Assembly: GCA_030065095.1 (NCBI GenBank)
Contig: JASJDP010000032.1
Location: 1-56,664, forward strand
Origin: Rhodobacter sp.
GTDB taxonomy: Bacteria > Pseudomonadota > Alphaproteobacteria > Rhodobacterales > Rhodobacteraceae
Direction of reading: 5' to 3'
DNA length: 56,664 nucleotides
The position numbers and the translations under genes were made by a program. Under the pieces are notes generated by a model, which did no database searches, was not told the origin of the DNA, and saw only the letters and a program-made list of their open reading frames with translations. Below are positions 9,037-17,529 of the stretch, one piece after another (position 1 is the stretch's first letter; every line of letters begins with the position of its first letter).

Positions 9037-10632
9037 ATGAACGCTTTTTCCCGATTGCTGACCGGGGCGGGTCTGGCTCTGGCGCTTGGCCTTACGGCGA
9101 TGCCGGTGGCTGCCGAAACCCCGCCCAATATGCTGGTGATTGCAAACCGAATCGATGACATCACCACGTTGGACCCTGCGCAAAGCTTTGAATTCGCGGG
9201 CTCGGACGTGTTGCGCAATCTCTACGGCAAGCTGGTGAACTTCGACCCGCTTGATCTGGACGCGGGCTATCAGCCCGATCTGGCCGAGAGCTGGACCGTC
9301 AGCGAGGATGGCCGCACCATTACCTTTACCATGAAGGAGGGTTTGAGTTTCCAGTCCGGAAATCCGATCCGCGCCGAGGATGCCGAGTTTTCGCTGCGCC
9401 GGGTGGTGATCCTGAACAAGACGCCCTCGTTTATCCTGACGCAGTTCGGGTTTACCCCCGAAAACGTCGAGGAAACCATCAAGGCAGAGGGCAATACGCT
9501 CTCGATCACGACCGACAAGCGCTATGCCACGTCCTTTGTGCTGAACTGTCTGACGGCGACCATCGGGTCCATCGTCGACAAGGAACTGGTGATGGCCAAC
9601 CAGGTCGATGGCGATCTGGGCAACCAATGGCTGGCGACGAACTCGGCCGGCTCCGGTGCGTATTCGCTGGTCGGCTGGAAGCCGAATGAAAGCGTGACAC
9701 TGCAAGCCAACCCCGACTTTCACCTTGGCGCCCCTGCGATGGAGCGCGTGATCGTACGTCACGTCCAGGAAAGCGCCACGCAGCGCCTGCTGCTGGAACG
9801 CGGCGACATCGACGTGGCCCGTAACCTGAACCCCGAGGACGTGGCCGGTGTGCGGGATGCGCCGGGCGTCGTCGTGACGGACGAACTGCGCGGGCGGCTG
9901 ATGTACATCGCGGTCAACCAGAAACACCCGGAGCTGTCGAAGCCCGAAGTGCGGCAGGCGATCAAATACCTGGCCGACTACGAAGGGATGCAGAACAGCT
10001 TTCTGAGCGGCCAGTACACGATTCACCAGAACTTCCTGCCCCGCACCTATCTGGGGGCGGTGGATGACAACCCGTTCAGCCTGAATATCGACAGGGCCAA
10101 GGAACTGCTGGCGGCCGCCGGTGTCGAGGGGCTCGAGATCGAGGTCGGCGTGCGCGAGGCGCAGGAGCGGATCGAGATCGCGCAGTCGCTGCAGAACACC
10201 TTTGCGCAGGCCGGTATCACGCTGAACATCACGGTGGGCACCGCCAAGGCGATCCTGGCCCGCTATCGTGCGCGCGATCTGGATATGTACATGGGCGCCT
10301 GGGGCCCGGACTATCCCGATCCGCACACCAACGCTGGCACCTTCGCCTACAACCCGGACAATTCGGACGAAGCGGGCGCCACCGGCCTTCTGGCCTGGCG
10401 CAACAGCTGGGACACCGGCGGGCTGACCGAAGAGGTCTCGGCGGCCGTGATCGAGAACGACCGGGATGTGCGGGCGCAGATGTATGCCGACATCCAGGCG
10501 CAGTTCCGCGAGACGTCGCCATTTGCGATCCTGTTCCAGAAGATCGAACAGACCGGCCTGAACGGGTCCGTCCAGAACCTGAACCTGGGTGGCGCGATCA
10601 CCGCTGTCAGCTACTGGCCCGTCACCAAGTAG
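9037..10632 (+). CDS. Dipeptide/oligopeptide ABC transporter, substrate-binding protein
   Basis: A 531-aa periplasmic binding protein of the SBP_bac_5 family (DppA/OppA-like). A Sec signal peptide covers about the first 25 residues (hydrophobic core, cut near PVAAET). The mature N-terminus has the family motif DDITTLDPAQSFEF, with NLYGKLVNFD, and TLDL-type repeats follow. GAWGPDYPDPHTNAGTF marks the C-terminal lobe. A strong ribosome site (AGGAAAGGA) precedes the ATG. It is the first gene of a five-gene transporter operon and directly follows a dipeptidase, so a peptide ligand is likely; the family also includes nickel and glutathione binders. Confidence 0.9.
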   Translation: MNAFSRLLTGAGLALALGLTAMPVAAETPPNMLVIANRIDDITTLDPAQSFEFAGSDVLRNLYGKLVNFDPLDLDAGYQPDLAESWTVSEDGRTITFTMKEGLSFQSGNPIRAEDAEFSLRRVVILNKTPSFILTQFGFTPENVEETIKAEGNTLSITTDKRYATSFVLNCLTATIGSIVDKELVMANQVDGDLGNQWLATNSAGSGAYSLVGWKPNESVTLQANPDFHLGAPAMERVIVRHVQESATQRLLLERGDIDVARNLNPEDVAGVRDAPGVVVTDELRGRLMYIAVNQKHPELSKPEVRQAIKYLADYEGMQNSFLSGQYTIHQNFLPRTYLGAVDDNPFSLNIDRAKELLAAAGVEGLEIEVGVREAQERIEIAQSLQNTFAQAGITLNITVGTAKAILARYRARDLDMYMGAWGPDYPDPHTNAGTFAYNPDNSDEAGATGLLAWRNSWDTGGLTEEVSAAVIENDRDVRAQMYADIQAQFRETSPFAILFQKIEQTGLNGSVQNLNLGGAITAVSYWPVTK

Positions 10633-11694
10633 ATGGCGCTGGCCGAACAGGGACAACGCACGGGGCGCCAACCGGCGCCCCTGCTGCGGTGGCTGAAGCC
10701 TGCCGTGCTGACCGTGGGGTCGATCGCGGTCACGATGCTCGGGCTCTTGCTGATCACCTTCATCATCGGGCGCGTCATGCCCATCGACCCGGTTCTGTCA
10801 GTCGCGGGCGAACGTGCGTCGAAAGAGGTTTACGAGCAGGTTTATCTGGAGCTTGGCCTCGACAAGCCGTTGCTCGTACAGTTCTTCTACTACATCTCAG
10901 ATGTCGTGCGCGGCGATTTCGGCCAGTCGCTGCTGAATGCCCGTCCCGTTGCAGAGGACATCATGCGGGTGTTCCCGGCTACACTCGAGCTGGCCACACT
11001 GGGCGTGTTCCTCGGCATTGTCCTCGGCGTGCCGCTGGGCGTCGTGGCCGCCGTGCGCCGCGGCAGCTGGATCGACCAGATCGCGCGGTTCGTGGCCCTG
11101 GTGGGCTACTCGATGCCGATCTTCTGGCTGGGGCTGATGGGCCTGCTGGTCTTTTACGGCATCCTCGGCTGGGTCGGCGGGCCGGGCCGCGTCGGCATCT
11201 TCTATGTCGATGTCGTGCCGTCCGTGACCGGCATGATCCTGATCGACAGCATCATCGACGGCAACTGGGCCGTTTTCCGCAACGCCTTCAGCCATATCGT
11301 GCTGCCCGCCGCGCTGCTGGGATATTACTCGCTGGCCTATATCAGCCGGATGACCCGGTCGTTCATGCTGGAACAGCTCAGCGCCGAATACGTCATCACC
11401 GCCCGCGTCAAGGGTCTGAGCGAATGGCAGGTGATCTGGGGCCATGCCTTCCGCAACATTCGCGTGCAATTGATCACCGTGATTGCGCTCAGCTATGCCA
11501 ACCTGCTGGAAGGGTCGGTGCTGACCGAGATCATCTTCAGCTGGCCCGGTATCGGCAGCTACATCACCACGGCGCTTCTCAGTGCCGACATGAATGCCGT
11601 TTTGGGCGGAACCGTCGTCGTCGGTTTCATCTTCATTCTGCTGAACGTGCTGTCCGACCTGTTGTACAAGGTCTTTGACCCGAGGGCGCGATGA
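10633..11694 (+). CDS. ABC transporter permease, DppB/OppB type
   Basis: A 353-aa inner-membrane permease with about six transmembrane segments. The N-terminal OppB signature covers VMPIDPV through GLDKPLLVQFFYYI; the EAA loop that contacts the ATPase is EYVITARVKGLSEWQVIWGH. The ATG follows the stop codon of the binding protein without a gap. It carries an insertion before the EAA loop (around GPGRVGIFYVDVVPSVTG), which is typical of DppB. It would pair with the next gene to form the channel. Confidence 0.9.
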   Translation: MALAEQGQRTGRQPAPLLRWLKPAVLTVGSIAVTMLGLLLITFIIGRVMPIDPVLSVAGERASKEVYEQVYLELGLDKPLLVQFFYYISDVVRGDFGQSLLNARPVAEDIMRVFPATLELATLGVFLGIVLGVPLGVVAAVRRGSWIDQIARFVALVGYSMPIFWLGLMGLLVFYGILGWVGGPGRVGIFYVDVVPSVTGMILIDSIIDGNWAVFRNAFSHIVLPAALLGYYSLAYISRMTRSFMLEQLSAEYVITARVKGLSEWQVIWGHAFRNIRVQLITVIALSYANLLEGSVLTEIIFSWPGIGSYITTALLSADMNAVLGGTVVVGFIFILLNVLSDLLYKVFDPRAR

Positions 11695-12599
11695 ACGCCC
11701 TGTCGCGCGAATGGCTGCTGACCGACACGCCCACTTCGCGGATGCATGCGCGGATGTCGTCCTTTTACAAGGGCTGGCTCGCGCTGCGCTCGAACACCCT
11801 GGCGATGTTCGGGCTTGGTATTCTGGTCTTCCTGTTGGCCGTTGCCGCGTTCGCGCCGTGGATCTCGCCGCACGATCCCTTCGCCCAGGATCTGGCGAAC
11901 CGCCTGCAGCCCATCGGGTCCGATAGCCATCTTCTGGGGACCGACAGTCTGGGCCGGGATATCCTCAGCCGCCTGATCTATGGCTCGCGCATCACGCTTT
12001 ATATCGTCGCCCTTGTGGCGCTGATCGCACCGGTGGCGGGTTTACTGGTGGGGACGGTGTCGGGCTATATCGGCGGTTGGACCGATATAGTGCTGATGCG
12101 GATCACCGATATCTTCCTGGCCTTCCCCCGTCTCGTCCTGGCGCTGGCCTTCGTCGCGGCCCTTGGCGCGGGCATCGAAAACGCTGTGCTGGCGATCTCG
12201 CTTACCGCCTGGCCGCCCTATGCCCGCATCGCGCGGGCCGAAACCCTGACGATCCGCAAGTCCGACTATATCTCGGCGATCAAGCTGCAGGGTGCCGGAC
12301 CGATCCGGATCATCACCAAACATATCTGGCCGCTCTGCATCTCGTCGCTGATCGTCCGGGTGACGCTCGATATGGCCGGCATCATCCTGGCCGCCGCGGG
12401 TCTGGGATTTCTCGGCCTCGGGGCCCAGCCGCCAAGCCCGGAATGGGGCGCGATGATCAGCGAAGGCCGCCGTTTCATCCTTGACCACTGGTGGGTGGCC
12501 ACGGTGCCGGGGCTGGCGATCTTCACCGTCAGCCTGGCGTTCAACCTGCTTGGCGACGGGCTGCGCGACGTGCTCGACCCGAAGGATGAGGGCCGATGA
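11691..12599 (+). CDS. ABC transporter permease, DppC/OppC type
   Basis: A 302-aa permease with the N-terminal OppC segment (cytoplasmic start, then a first membrane helix near residues 38-60), followed by HDPFAQDLANRLQPIGSDSH and LGTDSLGRDILSRLIYGSR, the DppC hallmark. The EAA loop is DYISAIKLQGAGPIRIITKH. Its ATG overlaps the previous stop by four bases. It forms the second half of the heterodimeric channel. Confidence 0.9.
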   Translation: MNALSREWLLTDTPTSRMHARMSSFYKGWLALRSNTLAMFGLGILVFLLAVAAFAPWISPHDPFAQDLANRLQPIGSDSHLLGTDSLGRDILSRLIYGSRITLYIVALVALIAPVAGLLVGTVSGYIGGWTDIVLMRITDIFLAFPRLVLALAFVAALGAGIENAVLAISLTAWPPYARIARAETLTIRKSDYISAIKLQGAGPIRIITKHIWPLCISSLIVRVTLDMAGIILAAAGLGFLGLGAQPPSPEWGAMISEGRRFILDHWWVATVPGLAIFTVSLAFNLLGDGLRDVLDPKDEGR

Positions 12600-13453
12600 C
12601 CCTGCTGCTCGATGTCCAGAACCTGTGGGTGCGGTTTCCCACCCGCAGCGGCATATTCGAGGCCGTGCGCGGCGTTTCCTTCGAACTGGGCAAGGAACGC
12701 CTTGGCATCGTCGGCGAAAGCGGATCGGGCAAGACGATGACGGGCCGCGCCGTCCTGCGGCTGATCCGGCCGCCGGGGCAGGTCACCGCCGACCGGATGA
12801 GCCTTGACGGCACCGAACTGTTGACCCTGCCCGAGCGCGACATGCGCAAGATGCGTGGTCAGCGCATTTCGATGATCATGCAGGACCCCAAGTTCTCGCT
12901 GAATCCGGTGATGACCATCGGCCAGCAAATGGTCGAGGCCTATCGGGTCAACCGTGCCGTTGGCCGCGCCGAGGCGATGCAAAAGTCGCTGGATATGCTG
13001 CGGGCGGTCTCGATCCGCGACCCCGAACGCGTGCTGCGCGCTTACCCGCACGAGATGTCGGGCGGTATGGGGCAGCGGATCATGATTGCGATGATGCTGA
13101 TCCCCGATCCGGATATTCTGATCGCGGACGAGCCGACCTCGGCCCTCGATGTCTCGGTTCAGGGTCAGGTGCTGACGATCATGGACGATCTTGTCCGCCA
13201 GCGCGGTATGGGCCTGATCTTCATCAGTCACGACCTGAACCTCGTGGCGCAGTTCTGCGACCGGGTTCTGATCATGTATGCCGGGCGGGTGGTCGAGACC
13301 TGCAAGGCGTCCGACCTGCACGACGCCGGGCATCCCTACACACGTGGCCTTCTGAATTCGCTGCCGCAACTCGATCGGCCCGCCAAACGGCTTGAGGCAT
13401 TGCAACGCGACCCCGCATGGGCCGACGCGCCCGGTGACGGAGCCGCGCTTTGA
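12596..13453 (+). CDS. ABC transporter ATP-binding protein, DppD/OppD type
   Basis: A 285-aa ATPase with Walker A GESGSGKT, signature SGGMGQR and Walker B ILIADEPTSALD, followed by the H-loop in FISHDLNLV. The C-terminal oligopeptide extension (GHPYTRGLLNSLPQLD) is present, but the protein is shorter than the usual 320-330 aa because the cysteine-rich iron-sulfur tail seen in many DppD proteins is missing. Its start overlaps the dppC-like stop by four bases. Confidence 0.9.
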   Translation: MTLLLDVQNLWVRFPTRSGIFEAVRGVSFELGKERLGIVGESGSGKTMTGRAVLRLIRPPGQVTADRMSLDGTELLTLPERDMRKMRGQRISMIMQDPKFSLNPVMTIGQQMVEAYRVNRAVGRAEAMQKSLDMLRAVSIRDPERVLRAYPHEMSGGMGQRIMIAMMLIPDPDILIADEPTSALDVSVQGQVLTIMDDLVRQRGMGLIFISHDLNLVAQFCDRVLIMYAGRVVETCKASDLHDAGHPYTRGLLNSLPQLDRPAKRLEALQRDPAWADAPGDGAAL

Positions 13454-14250
13454 CGGCGCTTGCGCTCAGCGGGCTAAATGTCTGGTTCGGGGACGGCCCC
13501 GCCCGCGTCGATGCGGTGAGAAATGCATCCTTCACCGTGGCCAAAGGTGAAAGCTTTGGCCTGGTCGGTGAAAGCGGATCGGGAAAGTCCACCATCCTGC
13601 GGGCGCTGACGGGGCTGGCGCCCAGTTGGTCGGGCGCGATGTCGGTGAACGGCAAGACCTTGGGGCACAGACGGGACAGGGACTTCTTCAAAACGGTTCA
13701 GATGGTGTTTCAGGATCCCTATGCCGCGCTGCATCCGCGTCATACGGTCGACCAGGTGCTGAGCGAAACGCTGAAACTTCACGGGTTCCGCGACACCGAG
13801 ACACGCATCCTATCACTGCTGGACGGTGTCGGGCTGGGTCCGGCATTCCGGTTCCGCTACCCGCATCAATTGAGCGGCGGCCAGCGCCAGCGCGTGGCCA
13901 TCGCCCGCGCCCTTGCCCCCGAGCCGGCGATCCTGCTGCTGGACGAACCGACCTCGGCGCTGGATGTCTCGGTTCAGGCGGAAATCCTCAACCTATTGAT
14001 GGACCTGCGCGACGAGCACAAGCTGACCTTTCTCATGGTCTCTCACAACCTCGCCGTCGTCGCGCATATGTGCGAGCGGATCGCGGTGATGCAGAACGGC
14101 GAGATCGTCGAGATCATGCCGGTCGAGGCGATGCGCTCGATGCAGGTGACGCACAGGTACACCGCCGATCTCCTGAACGATTCCATAAACTATGTCCGCA
14201 GCAGTCCTGTGGACCCGTCCCCCAGCGTCGAACGGGTGGACCCGGATTAG
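13450..14250 (+). CDS. ABC transporter ATP-binding protein, DppF/OppF type
   Basis: A 266-aa ATPase with Walker A GESGSGKS, signature LSGGQRQR and Walker B ILLLDEPTSALD. The start is a TTG overlapping the previous stop (TTGA); this matches the overlap pattern of the operon and there is no ATG near. It is shorter than typical DppF (about 320 aa), lacking much of the C-terminal extension. It is the last gene of the transporter operon; a regulator gene converges on it from the right. Confidence 0.88.
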   Translation: MTALALSGLNVWFGDGPARVDAVRNASFTVAKGESFGLVGESGSGKSTILRALTGLAPSWSGAMSVNGKTLGHRRDRDFFKTVQMVFQDPYAALHPRHTVDQVLSETLKLHGFRDTETRILSLLDGVGLGPAFRFRYPHQLSGGQRQRVAIARALAPEPAILLLDEPTSALDVSVQAEILNLLMDLRDEHKLTFLMVSHNLAVVAHMCERIAVMQNGEIVEIMPVEAMRSMQVTHRYTADLLNDSINYVRSSPVDPSPSVERVDPD

Positions 14251-14384
14251 CGTTGCCCGCCGACCCTGTTGAGGACAAGGTTCAGCCCGATCCGGCCGCA
14301 CGAAAACCTACCTGCTGTTTGGTACGTTGGCGCGCTTTTGCCGTAACAACTGTCCCGGCAAGGGGGGCATGGTCTTGCCCTTGG

Positions 14385-15791
14385 TCAGCTCTCGTATCTT
14401 GTGCTGCCACGGCGGTTGGCGTCGATGCGCAGGCGCATGTTCAGCGGCTGATGTGCACGCTGGGCACAGGCCTGGCGGGGGCAGATGTGGCAATTGATGC
14501 CGATCGGAACGAAAATGCCGCGGTCTGCCATATTGTAGGGATCGGCATAGCAAAGCCGCTCGGAATGGGTGCGTTCGCACCCAAGCGCCACGACCAGACG
14601 ACGGTCCTGGGTACCGCGGCTGAATGCGGGGCGGTCGGTGGTGCGGCAGATGGTGAAGTATTGTCCGCCATCGGGCAGTTCGACGAACTGCGGCGTGATC
14701 ACGCCGGGGGTCCGGAACGCGCCATGAATATCCCAGACCGGGCAGGACCCGCCCTGTTCGGCCAGGACGAACGGCGTGGCGTTGAACCGCTTTGTGACAT
14801 TGCCCGCCCGGTCGACGCGCAGAAAGAAGAACGGAACACCGCGTTGGCCCTCCCGCTGCAGGGTCGTCAGCCGATGGCAGACCTGTTCGAAACTGACCCC
14901 GAATGCGGCGCGCAGGCGGTTGATGTCGTAGCGGGTCAACTCCGCCAGTGAATGGAATTCGCTGTACGGCATCAACAGAGCGCCGGCGAAGTAGTTCAAC
15001 AACTCCACCCCCAGCCGGGCGCGCCCGTCTTCGTCGGCGATCGCCGAACTTTCGACAAGGCCGTCGATCATCGTTCCGCAAGCGAGCATCCCAAGGACAT
15101 GCGCGAGTTGAAAAACGCGGTTGGGGTGGTCGAGCGCCTCGGACAGCTGCACCTTGCGCTGCCGGTGGTCGAAAATGCGCAACGTGTCGGGCATCTCGCT
15201 GATCCGAATGACCTCTGCGTCTATGCCATGCTCGATACGCAAATGCCGCTTCAGCGAGGCGTAAATATCATCGGACGTCCCGCCAATGCGGGTCCGCAAG
15301 GCCTCGGCAACCTGCTCGAGTCCGTCGAAATGGTTGGAGTGATCGCGAAAGAAATCGTGGATTGCCGTTTCGGGTGTGATCGCCAGAATGCCTGCCGCCT
15401 CGCCACCGTCCGACAATCGGTTGAGCCGGTCGGTCATCGTCGAGTGGCTGCGATAAAGCTGCAGGAACCGTTCGACGAAGTGCGGGGCATGGGCGGCTGC
15501 GGCGCGCAGTTCCTGCAAATCGGGCGCTTCGCCCAGAAAGACAGTGTCGCGCATGGCGGCCCGCAATTCGGGGATTTGACGCTCTTCCGTCGACGAAAGC
15601 AGTTCGCGCCAGTCGACTCCATAAGCCTCGGTGATCGACACCAGAACTTGCACCGACAAGGATCTTTGGTTGCTTTCCAACAGGTTGACATAAGCCGGGC
15701 TGATTCCGAGCCGGGCTGCCATCTGAACCTGAGTTTCGCCATGAGTCCGGCGAAGCTGGCGGAGTTGTGGGCCGACGAATGTTTTTTCCAT
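14385..15791 (-). CDS. RamB/ScfR-like transcriptional regulator (XRE HTH plus ImmA/IrrE and DUF2083)
   Basis: A 468-aa regulator. Residues 1-65 form an XRE helix-turn-helix (GETQVQMAARLGISPAYVNLLE); the middle is an ImmA/IrrE-like (DUF955) domain; the C-terminal third is the DUF2083-type sensor region ending with the cysteine group INCHICPRQAC. The family includes RamB and the short-chain fatty acyl regulators that control acetate or propionate use. The IrrE-type HExxH is degenerate (FQLAHVLGML), so it is probably a ligand-sensing module, not a peptidase. I start at MEKTFVGPQL (15791); upstream codons lie in an AT-rich operator-like region. It is divergent from the TTT transporter and CoA-ligase operon, which it likely controls. 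Confidence 0.85.
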   Translation of the reverse strand: MEKTFVGPQLRQLRRTHGETQVQMAARLGISPAYVNLLESNQRSLSVQVLVSITEAYGVDWRELLSSTEERQIPELRAAMRDTVFLGEAPDLQELRAAAAHAPHFVERFLQLYRSHSTMTDRLNRLSDGGEAAGILAITPETAIHDFFRDHSNHFDGLEQVAEALRTRIGGTSDDIYASLKRHLRIEHGIDAEVIRISEMPDTLRIFDHRQRKVQLSEALDHPNRVFQLAHVLGMLACGTMIDGLVESSAIADEDGRARLGVELLNYFAGALLMPYSEFHSLAELTRYDINRLRAAFGVSFEQVCHRLTTLQREGQRGVPFFFLRVDRAGNVTKRFNATPFVLAEQGGSCPVWDIHGAFRTPGVITPQFVELPDGGQYFTICRTTDRPAFSRGTQDRRLVVALGCERTHSERLCYADPYNMADRGIFVPIGINCHICPRQACAQRAHQPLNMRLRIDANRRGSTRYES

Positions 15792-15800
15792 ACTTACAAA

Positions 15801-15823
15801 TTTACAATACCTGTATCTGTAAA
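15801..15823. promoter_or_regulatory. Candidate operator dyad between the regulator and the TTT operon
   Basis: An AT-rich imperfect palindrome in otherwise GC-rich DNA: TTTACA-ATAC, two bases, GTAT-C-TGTAAA. It begins about 10 bp upstream of the regulator start codon. A further half-site, TTACAAA, lies at 15794-15800. The position suits autoregulation and control of the divergent operon. Assignment to the regulator is inference. Confidence 0.5.
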
Positions 15824-15956
15824 CGCAAGATATCACCTGCCAACGCGAATTTTCGGGAACATTCTTTTCAAACCGCTATCTGGCCTGATGTTGGAGCCTA
15901 ACAAAGGACACGCGAGGCGGTGATCGCGCACATGCCTCAAAAAGGGAGGATTACAC

Positions 15957-16940
15957 ATGTTCCACAGTTTCACACGACGTACTGGACTGGCAATCGCCGC
16001 TACGGCCCTGGCAGCAATGGCGGCCATGCCCGCGGCGGCCGCAGACTGGAAGCCGCAAAAGCCCATCGAAATGGTCATCATGGCCGGCCAGGGCGGCGGT
16101 GCGGACCGGCTGGCACGACTGTTCCAGTCGATCATCCAGAAGGAAAACCTGGCATCGATGCCGGTCTTGCCGGTGAACAAAGGCGGCGGATCGGGCGCCG
16201 AGGCGCTGCGGTATCTGTCCGACAACGCGGGCGAAGCGCACAAGATCATGGCGACGCTCAACAGCTACTACACCACCCCGATCCGCAATGACATCGGCGT
16301 CGATATCGAGGAATTCACGCCCATCGCACGCATGGCCCTGGACACCTTCGTGCTGTGGGTCAATGCCGACAGCGACATCCAGACGCTCGATGAGTGGGTG
16401 GCGGCGGTCAAGGACGCCGGCGGCACCTGGAAGATGGGCGGCACCGGCACCGGGCAGGAAGACAGCCTCGTGACCGCAATGCTGGAAGACACGTTCGATC
16501 TCGATATCACCTACGTGCCGTTCAAGGGCGGCGGGGACGTGGCGAAGAACCTCGTCGGCGGCCACATCGATTCGACCGTGAACAACCCGTCCGAGCAGAT
16601 GGGCTTTTACAATGCCGGCAAGTCGCGCCCGCTGGTGGCGTTCACGCCCGAGCGTCTGGCGGCTTTCCCCGACGTGCCGACGGCGTCCGAGATGGGCTAT
16701 GACCTCGTTTACTGGATGCAGCGGTCGTTCGTGGGTCCCAAGGAAATGCCCGCCGAAGCCGTGGCGTACTATACCGAGATGTTCGAAAAGCTCAGCCAGA
16801 CCGAAGAGTGGCAGACCTATACGGCAGACAAGGCGCTTATGGCGGACTTCCTGACCGGGGACGAACTGCAGGCCTATTTCCTGGAAGAGCGCGCCAAGCA
16901 TGCCGAAATCCTGAATTCGATGGGCGAAGGTTCCTCTTAA
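15957..16940 (+). CDS. TTT transporter substrate-binding protein (TctC/Bug family)
   Basis: A 327-aa periplasmic binding protein with a signal peptide cut near AAAADWKP (about residue 26). Family features include the mature N-terminus WKPQKPIEMVIMAGQGGGADRLARL, the ligand loop around NKGGGSGAEAL, and TYVPFKGGGDVAKNLVGG in the second lobe. It binds a carboxylate and hands it to TctAB. The ATG is preceded by GGGAGGA. It is the first gene of a five-gene operon. The ligand cannot be read from sequence. Confidence 0.9.
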   Translation: MFHSFTRRTGLAIAATALAAMAAMPAAAADWKPQKPIEMVIMAGQGGGADRLARLFQSIIQKENLASMPVLPVNKGGGSGAEALRYLSDNAGEAHKIMATLNSYYTTPIRNDIGVDIEEFTPIARMALDTFVLWVNADSDIQTLDEWVAAVKDAGGTWKMGGTGTGQEDSLVTAMLEDTFDLDITYVPFKGGGDVAKNLVGGHIDSTVNNPSEQMGFYNAGKSRPLVAFTPERLAAFPDVPTASEMGYDLVYWMQRSFVGPKEMPAEAVAYYTEMFEKLSQTEEWQTYTADKALMADFLTGDELQAYFLEERAKHAEILNSMGEGSS

Positions 16941-17022
16941 CCGGGTGCCTGGCTGACACGCATTCGCGGGGCCGTGCGCGGCCTCGCCTTGAAATGATAC
17001 GAGATGAACAGGGGAGTCTGGC

Positions 17023-17517
17023 ATGCTGACCGCAGACCGGGTTATCGCACTTTCTATCGTCGGATTGAGCGTCTACTTCATGCTCCACGCTCTTGCCCTG
17101 CCCATCGGATGGGAAGGATCGACGGGCGGACCTGGTGGCGGTGCGTTTCCGTTCTGGCTGTCCTTGGTGATGGCTCTGTGCGCGGGTGGTATCCTTTTGC
17201 GCAGCGTCCAAGCACCGCGCGAGAATTCCGAAGCGCCGTTCTTTGACCCGGACACGGTCCGTGCCGTCGCCGCCGTTGCCGTGGCGCTGGCGGTGACCAT
17301 CGCCCTGATCCCGCTGGCGGGGGCCTATGTGGCGATCATCCTGTTTCTGATTTGGTACCTGCGGGTTTTTGGCAGACATAGCTGGACGCTTACGCTGATC
17401 CTGACCGCGTCGACGCCGGTGTTCCTGTTCCTTTTCTTCGAGGTGACGCTAAAGATCCTGCTGCCCAAGGGCTGGACGGAACCGCTTTTCCTGCCCCTCT
17501 ACGCCACGTTTTTCTAA
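17023..17517 (+). CDS. TTT transporter small membrane subunit TctB
   Basis: A 164-aa protein with four predicted membrane helices, the usual size and layout of TctB (DUF1468). The stretch GWEGSTGGPGGGAFPFWLS between helices one and two is the typical TctB loop. It lies 82 bp after the binding protein and 12 bp before tctA. It assists the large subunit in sodium- or proton-driven carboxylate uptake. Confidence 0.85.
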   Translation: MLTADRVIALSIVGLSVYFMLHALALPIGWEGSTGGPGGGAFPFWLSLVMALCAGGILLRSVQAPRENSEAPFFDPDTVRAVAAVAVALAVTIALIPLAGAYVAIILFLIWYLRVFGRHSWTLTLILTASTPVFLFLFFEVTLKILLPKGWTEPLFLPLYATFF

Positions 17518-17529
17518 GGGGACCGGATC

